The position numbers and the translations under genes were made by a program. From positions 1 to 30,846 of the forward strand of contig DHZF01000043.1 of NCBI GenBank assembly GCA_002414505.1: a stretch of DNA of 30,846 nucleotides. Reading direction: 5' to 3'. The stretch is from Hyphomonas sp. UBA5111. GTDB taxonomy: Bacteria > Pseudomonadota > Alphaproteobacteria > Caulobacterales > Hyphomonadaceae. Under the pieces are notes generated by a model that made no database searches, was not told the DNA's origin, and saw only the letters and a list, made by a program, of their open reading frames with translations. Positions 18,154 through 26,281 of this stretch are shown one piece after another (within the stretch, counting starts at the first letter, position 1; each line of letters begins with the position of its first letter).

Positions 18154-18181
18154 ATGTGGGTAGCCTTTATCCGTCTTACAA
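18154..18181 (-). promoter_or_regulatory. Candidate RpoH-type heat-shock promoter of clpB
   Basis: On the minus strand TTGTAA (18181-18176) is followed after 15 bases by CCCACAT (18160-18154), about 83 bases before the clpB ATG. It resembles the sigma-32 pattern CTTGAA with a CCCCAT-T -10, at two or three mismatches. clpB is a standard sigma-32 target. The call rests on resemblance and context only. Confidence 0.35.
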
Positions 18182-18206
18182 CCGCCCGTATTGTTACGAG
18201 AGGCGC

Positions 18207-18242
18207 AAGAAAAAGCCCGGCGTGCGAGATAGCAGCCGGGCT
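18207..18242 (-). terminator. Intrinsic terminator downstream of the DUF4167 gene
   Basis: On the minus strand, 27 bases after the DUF4167 stop, AGCCCGGC (18242-18235) pairs with GCCGGGCT (18221-18214) over a 13-base loop and is followed by TTTTTCTT. It separates the prfA-prmC-DUF4167 transcript from clpB. Confidence 0.82.
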
Positions 18243-18269
18243 CTTTAAACATGTATGACAGCCTCACAC

Positions 18270-18935
18270 TCAGTCGGTGGTTTCAGCCGATGCCTGTTCG
18301 GGTTGCGCGCTATCATCTTCCTTTGGCGCTGCTTTCCGGCGGCCCCGGGAGACCGTCTTCAGCACGCCATCGGTCTCAGCCTCAGGAGCCTCGTCCGATT
18401 TTTCGCGTTTGGCGTAAGGCTTGCGGCGGGTGCGCGAGCGGGGCTTTTCAGCCTTGTCGTCACCATCCTCAGACCGGTCGGAGCTCTCGGAAGACTCGTC
18501 GCTGCGGGAAGCAGACTCGCGTGGAGACTCGCTGTCACGACTGGAGCGGTCATCGTCATCGCGGCTCTTGGTGCGCGATTCGACTTCGGCTTCCTGTTTT
18601 GAGGAATTGTCGCTGTCGGAATTGCTGCTGTCATTATCGTCGCGGCGATTGTCGCGATTCTGGTTGCGCTGCTGCTGGGAGCGTTCTTTCGCTTCCGTCT
18701 GCTTGGCCACAATCCGCTGATAGTGTTCGGCAAACTGGTAATAGGCTTCGGACAGGATCCGGTCGCCGCTCGTCTGCGCGTCACGAGCATATTGCTGATA
18801 CTTGTCCAGCACCTGCTGGGCAGATCCACGAATTTTTACATCCGGACCGACGCTTTCATAGTGACGATTCGGATTGTTATGGCTGTTCTGGCTGCTACCG
18901 CCTGAGCGACGATTGCGCCCGCGTGAACGTTTCAT
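18270..18935 (-). CDS. DUF4167 domain protein, basic and low complexity
   Basis: A 221-residue alphaproteobacterial protein of unknown function. The N-terminus is basic and Arg/Asn rich (MKRSRGRNRRSGG). The DUF4167 domain (about 24-78) follows with GPDVKIRGSAQQVLDKYQQY and GDRILSEAYYQFAEHYQRI. The remaining 140 residues are a disordered stretch of Ser, Asp, Arg and Glu ending acidic. Composition suggests nucleic-acid or ribosome binding, but this is inference. It lies downstream of prmC in an order, prfA-prmC-DUF4167-clpB, common in alphaproteobacteria. It is 195 bases after the prmC stop, so it may have its own promoter there. The low-complexity part makes its frame sensitive to sequencing error, but it is open throughout. 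Confidence 0.85.
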   Translation of the reverse strand: MKRSRGRNRRSGGSSQNSHNNPNRHYESVGPDVKIRGSAQQVLDKYQQYARDAQTSGDRILSEAYYQFAEHYQRIVAKQTEAKERSQQQRNQNRDNRRDDNDSSNSDSDNSSKQEAEVESRTKSRDDDDRSSRDSESPRESASRSDESSESSDRSEDGDDKAEKPRSRTRRKPYAKREKSDEAPEAETDGVLKTVSRGRRKAAPKEDDSAQPEQASAETTD

Positions 18936-19130
18936 GCAGATCTTCCCGTTTCATGCGCCTGATCTGTTTTCAGGCAATTCCCAGCGCAACCGGCCTTCTG
19001 GATAAAGTGGCCCCAGCCCTTGATTTGCGCGAGTCTTGTGAGGGGACATGCAGTTACACCGTGTGTGGTCGCCGTCTCACGAGAATCTTCTAGCGTGACT
19101 TTCGCCATCCGCCAAGAAGAAATGTAAGTA
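18936..19130. other. Intergenic gap between prmC and the DUF4167 gene
   Basis: 195 bases without a convincing gene. On the minus strand there is TTGCGC (about 18984-18979), a possible -35 for the DUF4167 gene, but no matching -10 of quality. No terminator is visible. A short frame spans it and reads as chance. Confidence 0.3.
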
Positions 19131-19991
19131 TTACACAACAGGGCGTTGCGCGACGATGGCCCGGTCGTTTCCACCGAGATCGTTCAGACAGGAGATGGCC
19201 TCGAATCCCGCCATTTCAAGCAGCCCGCTGACGGATTCCTTTTGGTCATACCCGATCTCGAACACCAGCCAGGCCCCAGGTTTCATGGCTGCGGCCCCCA
19301 ACCGCACAATCTCCCGATAGGCGTCGAGGCCGTCGGCGCCGCCATCCAGCGCTGCGGCCGGATCATGGTCCCTGACTTCCGGCATCAGGCCGGCCATCTC
19401 CTCGCTGACGATATAGGGGGGATTGGAAATGATCAGGTCCGCCTGATTCCATTTCTGCCAGCCAGACCAGGGGCCATCGTGAACAGACGCACGATCAGAC
19501 AGGCCAAGCCGGGACAGATTTTCGCGGGCGAGCGCCGCGGCCTCCGGGCTCGCCTCCACGCCTTCCCCGCTCGCTTCGGGGCGATGCGCAAGGATCGCGG
19601 AGAGAAGGCATCCACTCCCCGTTCCGAGGTCGGCGACGAAGACCGGTTGTCCTTCAGGGATATGCGCGAGGGCGGCCTCGACCACGATCTCGCTGTCCGG
19701 ACGCGGGATCAGCGCGCGGGCATCGCTCAGGAAGTCGAGACCGTAGAATTCGGTCGTGCCGAGGATGTGCTGGAGCGGTTCACGAGTGACGCGGCGTGCA
19801 ATGACGTCCGAAAAAGCGGAAATGGTTTCATCCGAAACCGGATCGCCGCCGCGCGCGATAAGGTCTGCCGACTGACAGCCTGCAACATGGGCCAGCAACC
19901 AGCGGGCTTCGAGCCGGGCTGTATCTATGCCGGCTTCGCGCAGCTCAGCCGCGCCTTCTGCCAGCAGGATGTCATACGTCTTGCCAGGCAG
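19131..19991 (-). CDS. prmC: Release factor glutamine methyltransferase PrmC, apparent CTG start
   Basis: Methylates the GGQ glutamine of RF1 and RF2 using SAM. Motifs are DLGTGSG (121-127 counted from the proposed start), the catalytic NPPY (190-193) and IPRPDSE, close to the family's PRPETE. From TTG at 19898 the protein would lack about 31 conserved residues (KTYDILLAEGAAELREAG, DTARLEARW), which the open frame upstream does encode. That upstream frame, back to a stop at 20042-20040, has no ATG, GTG or TTG before 19898. A CTG at 19991-19989 lies 1 base after the prfA stop with GGAGG 9 bases upstream, giving 286 residues (E. coli PrmC: 277). I therefore place the start there. A sequencing error at the start codon is the alternative. 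Confidence 0.85.
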   Translation of the reverse strand: MPGKTYDILLAEGAAELREAGIDTARLEARWLLAHVAGCQSADLIARGGDPVSDETISAFSDVIARRVTREPLQHILGTTEFYGLDFLSDARALIPRPDSEIVVEAALAHIPEGQPVFVADLGTGSGCLLSAILAHRPEASGEGVEASPEAAALARENLSRLGLSDRASVHDGPWSGWQKWNQADLIISNPPYIVSEEMAGLMPEVRDHDPAAALDGGADGLDAYREIVRLGAAAMKPGAWLVFEIGYDQKESVSGLLEMAGFEAISCLNDLGGNDRAIVAQRPVV

Positions 19992-19992
19992 C

Positions 19993-21066
19993 TCAGTTTG
20001 CCTCCATCGCGGCCAGCTTCCGGGCCCGGTCTTCCGTGATCAGCGCTTCGACGACATCGTTCAGCTTGTCGCCGGTGATGATCTTGTCGAGGGAATACAG
20101 GGTCAGGCCGATGCGGTGATCGGTGACGCGGTTTTCGGGGTAATTGTAGGTGCGAACCTTCTGGCTGCGGTCGCCGGTGCCGATCTGGCTAGCGCGCGCC
20201 TCGGCGCGTTCGGCGTCGCGTTCGGACCGCTCTTTCTCGTAGAGGCGGATCTTCAGCTGTTCCATCGCCTTCTCGCGGTTGACGTGCTGGGACTTTTCCG
20301 AGCTTGTCACCATGATACCGGTCGCAAGGTGCGTGATCCGCACAGCCGAATCCGTCGTGTTGACGTGCTGGCCGCCGGCGCCGGATGACCGCATTGTGTC
20401 GATACGGATGTCTTCGGGCTTCACCTCGATCTCGACATTCTCAGGTGCGGGCAGAACAGCCACGGTGGCTGCAGACGTATGGATACGGCCCTGCGTCTCA
20501 GTGGCCGGGACGCGCTGGACGCGGTGCACGCCGCTTTCCCATTTCATGTGACCGAACACGCCATCGCCAGCAATATTGGCGACAATTTCCTTGTAGCCGC
20601 CGGCATCGCCTTCAGAGGCGTCGACCACTTCGACCTTCCAGCCCATGGTCTGCGCGTAACGAGTATACATGCGGTAGAGGTCGCCCGCGAACAGCGCGGC
20701 CTCGTCGCCCCCCGTGCCGGCCCGGATTTCAAGCACGATGTTCGCCGCATCATCGACATCCTTGGGCAACAGCAGGACCTGCATCTCCTGCTCCAGGTCC
20801 GGCAGGCGGTCCTTGATGTCCTCGATTTCCATCTGGGCGAGTTCCGCCATTTCGGCGTCGCCAGAGGATGCCAGTGCCTGCGCCTCCTCCAGGCCCATGC
20901 GTGCAGCCATGACTTCCCGTGCCTTGTCGACGACGGGTTTGAGTTCGGAATGCTCCTTGGACAGGGCGATGATCTCGTCGGTTTCGGTCGTCGCGCCCAT
21001 GCGCGCCTCGACCTGTTCGAAACGATCAACAACCTGCTGGAGCCGGGAAAGGGAAAGAGTAGCCAT
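19993..21066 (-). CDS. prfA: Peptide chain release factor 1 (RF1)
   Basis: Recognises UAA and UAG stop codons and triggers peptide release. The 357-residue protein has the coiled N-terminal domain, the tripeptide anticodon PAT (187-189, within [15 protein letters not shown]), which marks RF1 rather than RF2, and GGQ (231-233, [14 protein letters not shown]). The usual length is 355-360. ATG at 21066 has AAGGGCG a few bases upstream. prmC, whose product methylates the GGQ glutamine, follows directly. The order prfA-prmC is conserved and couples enzyme to substrate. Confidence 0.98.
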   Translation of the reverse strand: MATLSLSRLQQVVDRFEQVEARMGATTETDEIIALSKEHSELKPVVDKAREVMAARMGLEEAQALASSGDAEMAELAQMEIEDIKDRLPDLEQEMQVLLLPKDVDDAANIVLEIRAGTGGDEAALFAGDLYRMYTRYAQTMGWKVEVVDASEGDAGGYKEIVANIAGDGVFGHMKWESGVHRVQRVPATETQGRIHTSAATVAVLPAPENVEIEVKPEDIRIDTMRSSGAGGQHVNTTDSAVRITHLATGIMVTSSEKSQHVNREKAMEQLKIRLYEKERSERDAERAEARASQIGTGDRSQKVRTYNYPENRVTDHRIGLTLYSLDKIITGDKLNDVVEALITEDRARKLAAMEAN

Positions 21067-21126
21067 CCGCGCCCTTTAGAGCGCTTTTGGCCACCTGATA
21101 AGTCCCTTCGGCTGTGATTGCCTGCC

Positions 21127-21555
21127 TCAGACGAGAATGCGGATCACTTCCTTGCCAGCCAGTACGATCAGCGTGATCGAGGCGAGCGCAAAGACAGAGA
21201 AACGCAAAGTCACCTTCGGCGACAGGATCTGGACGAAGGAATGCACGATGCGCAGGCCGACATAGATCCAGGCCAACAGGGTCGCGACATGGTCCCCGCC
21301 GCCCGTCAGCGCCGCGAAGAATACGAGCGCATAGAAGATGGTCGGCTGCTCATGGAGATGATTGTAATTATCGGCGACCGAGCGGACATTTGCCGGCAGC
21401 CTGTCACCATAGGTACCGGGATGACGCGCATCATCCGGGTTGATCTGGGCCTTCTGCATGGCCGGAATGCGCGTAGCATACATCCACAACCAGAGGATCA
21501 GGGTCCACACGACCAGCGCAAGGACAGGATAGAGAAATTCGACATTAATTGGCAT
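21127..21555 (-). CDS. MAPEG family membrane protein
   Basis: A 142-residue protein with four predicted membrane helices of the MAPEG superfamily, which includes microsomal glutathione transferases and bacterial proteins of unknown substrate. Family marks are NYNHLHEQP (63-71), where the Glu and Asn lie near the glutathione site in MAPEG enzymes, and LRIVHSF (101-107). GGGAGGC upstream of ATG at 21555 supports the start. It lies 43 bases after the CE15-like gene and 60 before prfA, all on one strand. Enzyme activity cannot be told from sequence. Confidence 0.85.
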   Translation of the reverse strand: MPINVEFLYPVLALVVWTLILWLWMYATRIPAMQKAQINPDDARHPGTYGDRLPANVRSVADNYNHLHEQPTIFYALVFFAALTGGGDHVATLLAWIYVGLRIVHSFVQILSPKVTLRFSVFALASITLIVLAGKEVIRILV

Positions 21556-21598
21556 TTTAGCCTCCCACAGCTTTTTTGTTCTGTATGGAGCTTATGCG

Positions 21599-22903
21599 CT
21601 ATTCTGCTGCATGAACAGCACCTTGCTTGCGGGCCGCACCTGGAAATTGCGCATCAATGAAGGCAATAAACGTATCAATGTCCTCCGACACAATGCTGTG
21701 TCCGCCGGGCCGAAGCCACCATGCGATGCCGGCGCCGGGGTCGAATTCCTGCTTCATGCCGCCTGTCGGCAAGCCCTCTTCGCCCGCCGCCACATAGGCT
21801 TCAGACGCTGATATGGCGGCGCGAAAGGAAGAATTCGGATCGGACCAGACGTCCCGGCGGCCATTGCCCAGCAGCACAGGCGTCGGGGCCAGAAGCGCGA
21901 GCAATTGGTGCTGGTCCACCGGCAATTCGTCCAGTCGGTCCAGCCAGCCTTGGGTCTGCGGTGCCAGCCAATGGGGATAAGTTTCCGCCATGCGCTTAAG
22001 CCCCTCGCCCGTTTCCGAGCGTGACAGGGAGGCGCCGGCAAACCCGGCCTGATGGGCGATGACGGCATCGGCGCGCCGGTCCCAGGCTCCTGTAATCAAC
22101 GCTGCCTTGCCGAAGCGCGAATGCCCGAACAGGACCATCGCTCCGGAATCAATCTCGTCCCGGCCTTCCAGCGCGTCCATGGCGGCTGAATAGCCATAGG
22201 CCCATGCCATCAGCGTACTGGTCGGATTGATCGGGCCGCCAAGATGCTCCATCACGTCTGGCGCTTCATTGCGGCGGTCGGGCACGAAATCGGAGCCATA
22301 GAAAGTGGCATAGGCGATGCCCGCATCCATGAAGCGTTCGAGCGGCACCTTGGCGATATAGGTGCCGAAAATCTGGGTCGCGAGATAGCCGAATGTGCCG
22401 TCCATCTCACTGCCCTCGCACGGCGTTCCCGCAGGCGAGGTAACTGGATAGCCGGGAAAAGCGGCGCAATTGCTGGAAAAGGTCTGGCTGATCACGAGCG
22501 GGAAAGGCCCCTCGCCCGCCGGGATTGCCACGGCCAGCCAGAACTGGCTCGCGCCCTCGCCCGTGCCGATCGTGACCGGTATCTCTTCCAGCCGCCCCTT
22601 CCCACCCAGCAGGTCAGACTCCACCCGTCGCGGCTCGCCCCAGCTGATCGGCATGCCCTCTGGCCAGGGCCCGTACAGCACGTCTTCAAAGCTCTGCATC
22701 AGATCTGTGCGATAGGTTGGTTCGCTCATGATCGCGGCGACATTGAGAACGGGCTGCGGGGCCGCCTTGTTCGCAGTTTCAAGGCTCGCATAGTTGAGCC
22801 CGAGCATGGTGCAGCTGCTCATGACCAGCGCGGTCACGAAGATCAGCACCAGAAGCGGCAAGCGGACAAGAAACCAGACAATGGCGCGGAACATGTGAAG
22901 CAT
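21599..22903 (-). CDS. CE15-like alpha/beta hydrolase, putative lipoprotein
   Basis: A 434-residue alpha/beta hydrolase resembling the glucuronoyl methylesterase family CE15, which cleaves lignin-glucuronoxylan esters. Shared marks are the nucleophile elbow GHSRFGKAA (260-268, Ser262), ETYPHWLAP (307-315), LPVDQHQLLALLAPTPVLL (327-345), GRRDVWSDP and the C-terminal RPGGHS with His402. Where fungal CE15 has the acid in QESGSGG, this has HQAGFAG, so that Glu is replaced by Gln; Asp351 or Asp355 in RRDVWSDP may serve instead. The N-terminus has a membrane segment with a lipobox-like VMSSC (Cys31), so it may be a periplasmic lipoprotein. Start 22903 follows GGAGA; a frame extension to 22942 is rejected. 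Substrate is unproven. Confidence 0.75.
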   Translation of the reverse strand: MLHMFRAIVWFLVRLPLLVLIFVTALVMSSCTMLGLNYASLETANKAAPQPVLNVAAIMSEPTYRTDLMQSFEDVLYGPWPEGMPISWGEPRRVESDLLGGKGRLEEIPVTIGTGEGASQFWLAVAIPAGEGPFPLVISQTFSSNCAAFPGYPVTSPAGTPCEGSEMDGTFGYLATQIFGTYIAKVPLERFMDAGIAYATFYGSDFVPDRRNEAPDVMEHLGGPINPTSTLMAWAYGYSAAMDALEGRDEIDSGAMVLFGHSRFGKAALITGAWDRRADAVIAHQAGFAGASLSRSETGEGLKRMAETYPHWLAPQTQGWLDRLDELPVDQHQLLALLAPTPVLLGNGRRDVWSDPNSSFRAAISASEAYVAAGEEGLPTGGMKQEFDPGAGIAWWLRPGGHSIVSEDIDTFIAFIDAQFPGAARKQGAVHAAE

Positions 22904-22976
22904 GTGCGTCTCCAACAGGAATAAGCGGCACCCTAGCGGCATTTCTTCGGCCGCCTACCCCCTCACGGAAAAGTGG

Positions 22977-23831
22977 TCAGGCCGCCCGTTCCGGCTCGAA
23001 TTGAGCGCGATACCGCCGCGAGCCCGGCACCTCGTCGCCCGTGTCCAGCCGCAGGGTTACATCCCCTTCGCCAGTCGGGAGAATCTCGCGCACCCGGTCG
23101 AGATTGACGATGTGCGAGCGATGCACCCGCACATGCCGCCCCCCGGCCGCGTCCAGCAGACGTGACAGCTCTGTCAGCGTCAGGCGCGCCAGATAGGTTT
23201 TGCCCATGGTGACCACTTCCACATAATTGCCGGCCGCCTTGGCCCAGACGATATCGGAGGCCGTCACAAAATAGGAGCGCCCGCCGGATTTCAGTGTCAG
23301 CCGGTGCAAATCGGTTGCGTCGCGTTGCGCCACCCGGGAATCAAGCGCGCGTTGCTCGACCAGTCGGTTCATCCAGAAGATCGCGGCGATCAGCGAATAG
23401 CTCAGCACATCCTTGCGGTATTCAAAGAGCCAGATCGAAACATTCGAGAGCCCGAAATCATACGGAATGCCGAAGACAATCGGCGTGAGCAGTTTCCTCA
23501 GGGCCACCATGGCCAGGATATGTGCGACCGAGAACAGTATTGTCGCCGCTGCATGCACCAGCAGATTGGTGCGCCACTGCCCCGCCGAGAGTGGGAACCG
23601 GCTGAGCATGAAAGTGATGAAGGGCGTCAATGCCAGGATCACGCAATGCGAGGTCGCCTGGCTCAGCCAGGGCAGGTTTGGATACGGATCCCCGACCCGA
23701 TTCAGCAAATGCTGGTCCGAAAGGGATTCCACCAGGAAGGACGCAAACAGGAAACAGGCGAAATAGAACCACGTCTTTCGGTCCGCGCGGCTGTCGGCTT
23801 CGATTTCCGGATGGGCGGCGCGTGTCTCCAT
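22977..23831 (-). CDS. Membrane-anchored LytTR-family transcriptional regulator
   Basis: A 284-residue protein with about four membrane helices (20-38, 60-77, 88-112, 142-158) and a C-terminal LytTR DNA-binding domain (about 177-278). LytTR marks include GNYVEV (201-206), VRVHRSHIVNLDRV (234-247) and a variant PGSRRYRAQF end. There is no receiver domain, so it belongs to the membrane-bound LytTR class, which senses an unknown signal in the membrane and binds DNA directly. It diverges from the acyltransferase across a 181-base gap holding repeated CATCC boxes. It lies upstream of the CE15-like gene on the same strand. Either or both neighbours could be its targets. Confidence 0.88.
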   Translation of the reverse strand: METRAAHPEIEADSRADRKTWFYFACFLFASFLVESLSDQHLLNRVGDPYPNLPWLSQATSHCVILALTPFITFMLSRFPLSAGQWRTNLLVHAAATILFSVAHILAMVALRKLLTPIVFGIPYDFGLSNVSIWLFEYRKDVLSYSLIAAIFWMNRLVEQRALDSRVAQRDATDLHRLTLKSGGRSYFVTASDIVWAKAAGNYVEVVTMGKTYLARLTLTELSRLLDAAGGRHVRVHRSHIVNLDRVREILPTGEGDVTLRLDTGDEVPGSRRYRAQFEPERAA

Positions 23832-23925
23832 GCCTCGCTTCCTGCCACAAGCCCGGCCCAGGCCGGAACAGAAATCTCAGGATTTCGTCCCTGCATACCG
23901 CCGTCCACCCCTCGGGCGGGTCATT

Positions 23926-23950
23926 CATCCCCCGCATCCACCGGACATCC
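23926..23950. repeat. Triple CATCC repeat in the LytTR/acyltransferase gap
   Basis: CATCC occurs at 23926-23930, 23935-23939 and 23946-23950, so starts are 9 and 11 bases apart, close to one helical turn. LytTR proteins commonly bind paired short direct repeats, so this is a candidate operator. Chance in GC-rich DNA is not excluded. Confidence 0.35.
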
Positions 23951-24012
23951 CAATCCGCATGACCTGGTGACAGGCGCGCGAGAGGCTGGGGTCAAACCTT
24001 CAGGAGATTCCC

Positions 24013-25221
24013 ATGCCCACCGCCCCCGCCTTCCCGCGCCGATACGATCTCGACTGGCTGCGCATCATCGCCTTCGGCCTGCTCATTCTCTACCATTCCG
24101 GCATGTTCTATGTGACATGGGGCTGGCACGTGAAAAGCGTCCATGCAGGCCCTGAGGCCGAATGGGCCATGATGTTGCTGAACCCGTGGCGCCTCGCGCT
24201 CCTCTTCTTCATCTCCGGTGTGGCGCTACGCTTTGCAGCTGACAAGCTGGGCGGCTCGAAACTGGCCCGGGAACGCGTCGTACGTCTGGGCCTGCCTATC
24301 CTGTTCGGTATGGCGGTCGTGGTCGCGCCGCAAAGCTGGTTGCAGCTGGTCGAATCCGGTGAGTTTTCAGGCAGCTTCTTAGCCTTCTGGCCACAATACC
24401 TTGATTTCGGGTCGGATTTTTCGATCACAACCCCCACCTGGAACCATCTCTGGTACATTGTGTACCTGCTCGTCTACACGCTGATGCTGGCACCATTTGC
24501 TGGCCGGATCGCACGCTTCATGGGCGGCACAGGTGCGCAGATCACAAAGCGCCTGTTTGGCGGAAAATGGGGGCCCGCCGCGGCGCTTATCCTGCCCGTC
24601 CTGCCGCACATCCTCTACCGCATTACCCTCGATCCCTATTTCGAAACTACCCACGACCTCACCTGGGACTGGGCCAATCACGCCCACAGCCTGACCATGC
24701 TGATGATTGGTTTCCTGCTGGCCAAGGATGTGCATTTCTGGAGCGCAATCCGCCGGGTGCTTCCGATTGCGGTCGGTCTGATGGTTGTCCTGGGTGCGGG
24801 GCTGTCTGTCATTTGGGCAAACTGGGAAATGCTCAGCGAGGGCGGAGGCTGGGACTGGATCATCTGGCCAGCCCGCATCGCGCGCCTCGCCTATGCCTGG
24901 ATCACCATCGCGGCCCTGCTCGGCCTTGCCGAACGCTACCTCAACTGGCCCAGCCGCGCGCTGACCTACATGACCGAGGCGATCTTTCCCTGGTACATCC
25001 TGCACCAGACGCTGACCGTCATGCTTGGCTTCTGGCTGACCCGGCAGAACTTGCCGGTCGGGATCGAAGCGCCGCTCGTCATCGGCGGCACATTTGCCGG
25101 ATGCGCCCTGTTGCACGAATTGGTCATCCGCCGCGTCGGCTTCCTGCGGCCCCTGTTCGGACTGAAACCCGCCAGCGCGTCGCCAGTGTCTAGAAAGGCG
25201 AGCGCGGCAGCGACAGTTTGA
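24013..25221 (+). CDS. Acyltransferase family 3 membrane protein
   Basis: A 402-residue integral membrane acyltransferase of the AT3 (OafA/OpgC-like) family, which acylates sugars or other extracytoplasmic acceptors. The N-terminal motif RYDLDWLRIIAFGLLILYHSG (split here as RYDLDWLRIIAF and GLLILYHSG) contains the conserved His28, thought catalytic. NPWRLALLFFISGVALRF, TWNHLWYIVYL and FPWYILHQTLTV (about 330-341) are also typical. Around ten helices are predicted. AGGAGA lies 6 bases before ATG at 24013. It diverges from the LytTR regulator, its likely controller, and its last 32 bases overlap the YadS-like gene on the other strand. The acceptor is unknown. Confidence 0.88.
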   Translation: MPTAPAFPRRYDLDWLRIIAFGLLILYHSGMFYVTWGWHVKSVHAGPEAEWAMMLLNPWRLALLFFISGVALRFAADKLGGSKLARERVVRLGLPILFGMAVVVAPQSWLQLVESGEFSGSFLAFWPQYLDFGSDFSITTPTWNHLWYIVYLLVYTLMLAPFAGRIARFMGGTGAQITKRLFGGKWGPAAALILPVLPHILYRITLDPYFETTHDLTWDWANHAHSLTMLMIGFLLAKDVHFWSAIRRVLPIAVGLMVVLGAGLSVIWANWEMLSEGGGWDWIIWPARIARLAYAWITIAALLGLAERYLNWPSRALTYMTEAIFPWYILHQTLTVMLGFWLTRQNLPVGIEAPLVIGGTFAGCALLHELVIRRVGFLRPLFGLKPASASPVSRKASAAATV

Positions 25222-25798
25222 AAATGATCGCCAGCGCGCGGATCATGAAAGCTGCGAGGAGGCCGCCCCCGAAGGCAAAGGTCTCCTCGACGGCGGTCAG
25301 CTTGAGCAGGAAATAGACGAGCGACCCCATCAAGGCGGCTGTCGCATAGATGTCCTTCTTGAGCAGCAGCGGCTCTTCATTCGCCACAACATCGCGCAGC
25401 AGGCCGCCCGCGCTCGCCGTCATCGTGCCCATGATCAGCACGACCGGCCAGCCAAAGCCAAGCGACATGGCCTTCGCCGCGCCGGTCACCGCAAACAGCG
25501 CCATGCCGAATGCATCGGCCCAGCGCAGGGGCCGGAAATTCTCCAGCCAGCGATGAAAAAAGAAAGCGGTGAAGCCTCCTGCGACCGCAAGCCCGAGGGT
25601 CTGGGTGTCCTCCAGCCAGAAGACCGGCTGGGACAGGATCAGGTCGCGCAGCGTGCCGCCGCCAATCGCTGGCAGGAAAGCCAGCACAATAACGCCAAAC
25701 ATGTCCATCTGCTTGCGCACGGCGACAATGCCGCCGGAGATCGCAAACACGAACACACCGATCCGGTCGGCAAACAGAAGGAGCAAGTCTGGGGTCAT
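25190..25798 (-). CDS. TRIC/YadS-family (UPF0126) membrane protein
   Basis: A 202-residue protein of about seven helices made of two similar halves. The glycine-rich motif GGGTLRD (46-52) recurs as GGLLRD (131-136), as in the trimeric intracellular cation channel relatives found in bacteria. Ion conduction is shown for some prokaryotic members; the physiological role here is unknown. The stop TAG at 25190 lies within the convergent acyltransferase gene. It follows the small lipoprotein gene by 30 bases on the same strand. Confidence 0.88.
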   Translation of the reverse strand: MTPDLLLLFADRIGVFVFAISGGIVAVRKQMDMFGVIVLAFLPAIGGGTLRDLILSQPVFWLEDTQTLGLAVAGGFTAFFFHRWLENFRPLRWADAFGMALFAVTGAAKAMSLGFGWPVVLIMGTMTASAGGLLRDVVANEEPLLLKKDIYATAALMGSLVYFLLKLTAVEETFAFGGGLLAAFMIRALAIIFKLSLPRSPF

Positions 25799-25828
25799 TG
25801 AGCGATTAAGTCGGCTTTGCCAGCCGGA

Positions 25829-26281
25829 TCAATGGTCGCGATGCCCATGATGGTGGGAGTCGCCATCAGACCGCGGGCCATCATAAGCCCGGTTGCGCTC
25901 CCAGCAGGCACAATCACTGCCCCAGGTGAAGGCTTCCCCTCGCCCGTTTATGCGCAGGCTTGAAGAGGCCATCGAACCATCCGCCGTATCCCCATACATA
26001 TCGGCATACCCATCGCCGCTGGTATCGCACTGATAGAAGCTCCCCGTGCTCCGGCATTCGCCATACCCGACCCAAGTACCTGCAGCGTAGGAAGGTGCTC
26101 CGCCGTAATAGTTCGGCGCATGGATTGGAACTCCAGGCGATCCGTAGGGCGCATAGTAATTTGCCTGCAGGTCGTAGGAGGCTTCCGCAAGGCCCTCTGA
26201 AAACGCGGCCAGGTCCGCAGACGTGCACCCGGATACGGCCACGCCCGTAGCGACGATTATAGCTGACATGACCACCTTCAT
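25829..26281 (-). CDS. Small lipoprotein with Asp-rich loop and His-rich tail
   Basis: I do not recognise this 150-residue protein. It is predicted to be a lipoprotein (signal MKVVMSAIIVATGVAVSGC, Cys19). A Tyr/Pro/Gly-rich segment (38-75) follows. The later part has Cys76, 85, 124 and 126, DTSGDGYAD (86-94), which matches a calcium-loop spacing of D-x-S-x-D-G-x-x-D, and a tail SDGDSHHHGHRDH. These suggest metal binding in the periplasm, as inference only. ATG at 26281 is preferred over GTG at 26290, which would leave the GAGGGG site 2 bases from the start. It follows ispG by 99 bases, with a near-consensus TTGACC upstream but no good -10. Confidence 0.8.
   Translation of the reverse strand: MKVVMSAIIVATGVAVSGCTSADLAAFSEGLAEASYDLQANYYAPYGSPGVPIHAPNYYGGAPSYAAGTWVGYGECRSTGSFYQCDTSGDGYADMYGDTADGSMASSSLRINGRGEAFTWGSDCACWERNRAYDGPRSDGDSHHHGHRDH

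Noticed and set aside
18932..19174. 80-codon frame across the prmC to DUF4167 gap on the minus strand
   Set aside because: No ribosome site or similarity, and it overlaps both neighbours' ends; it reads as chance.
19146..20039. 297-codon frame on the + strand opposite prmC
   Set aside because: Shadow of the genuine prmC coding frame with no recognisable domain.
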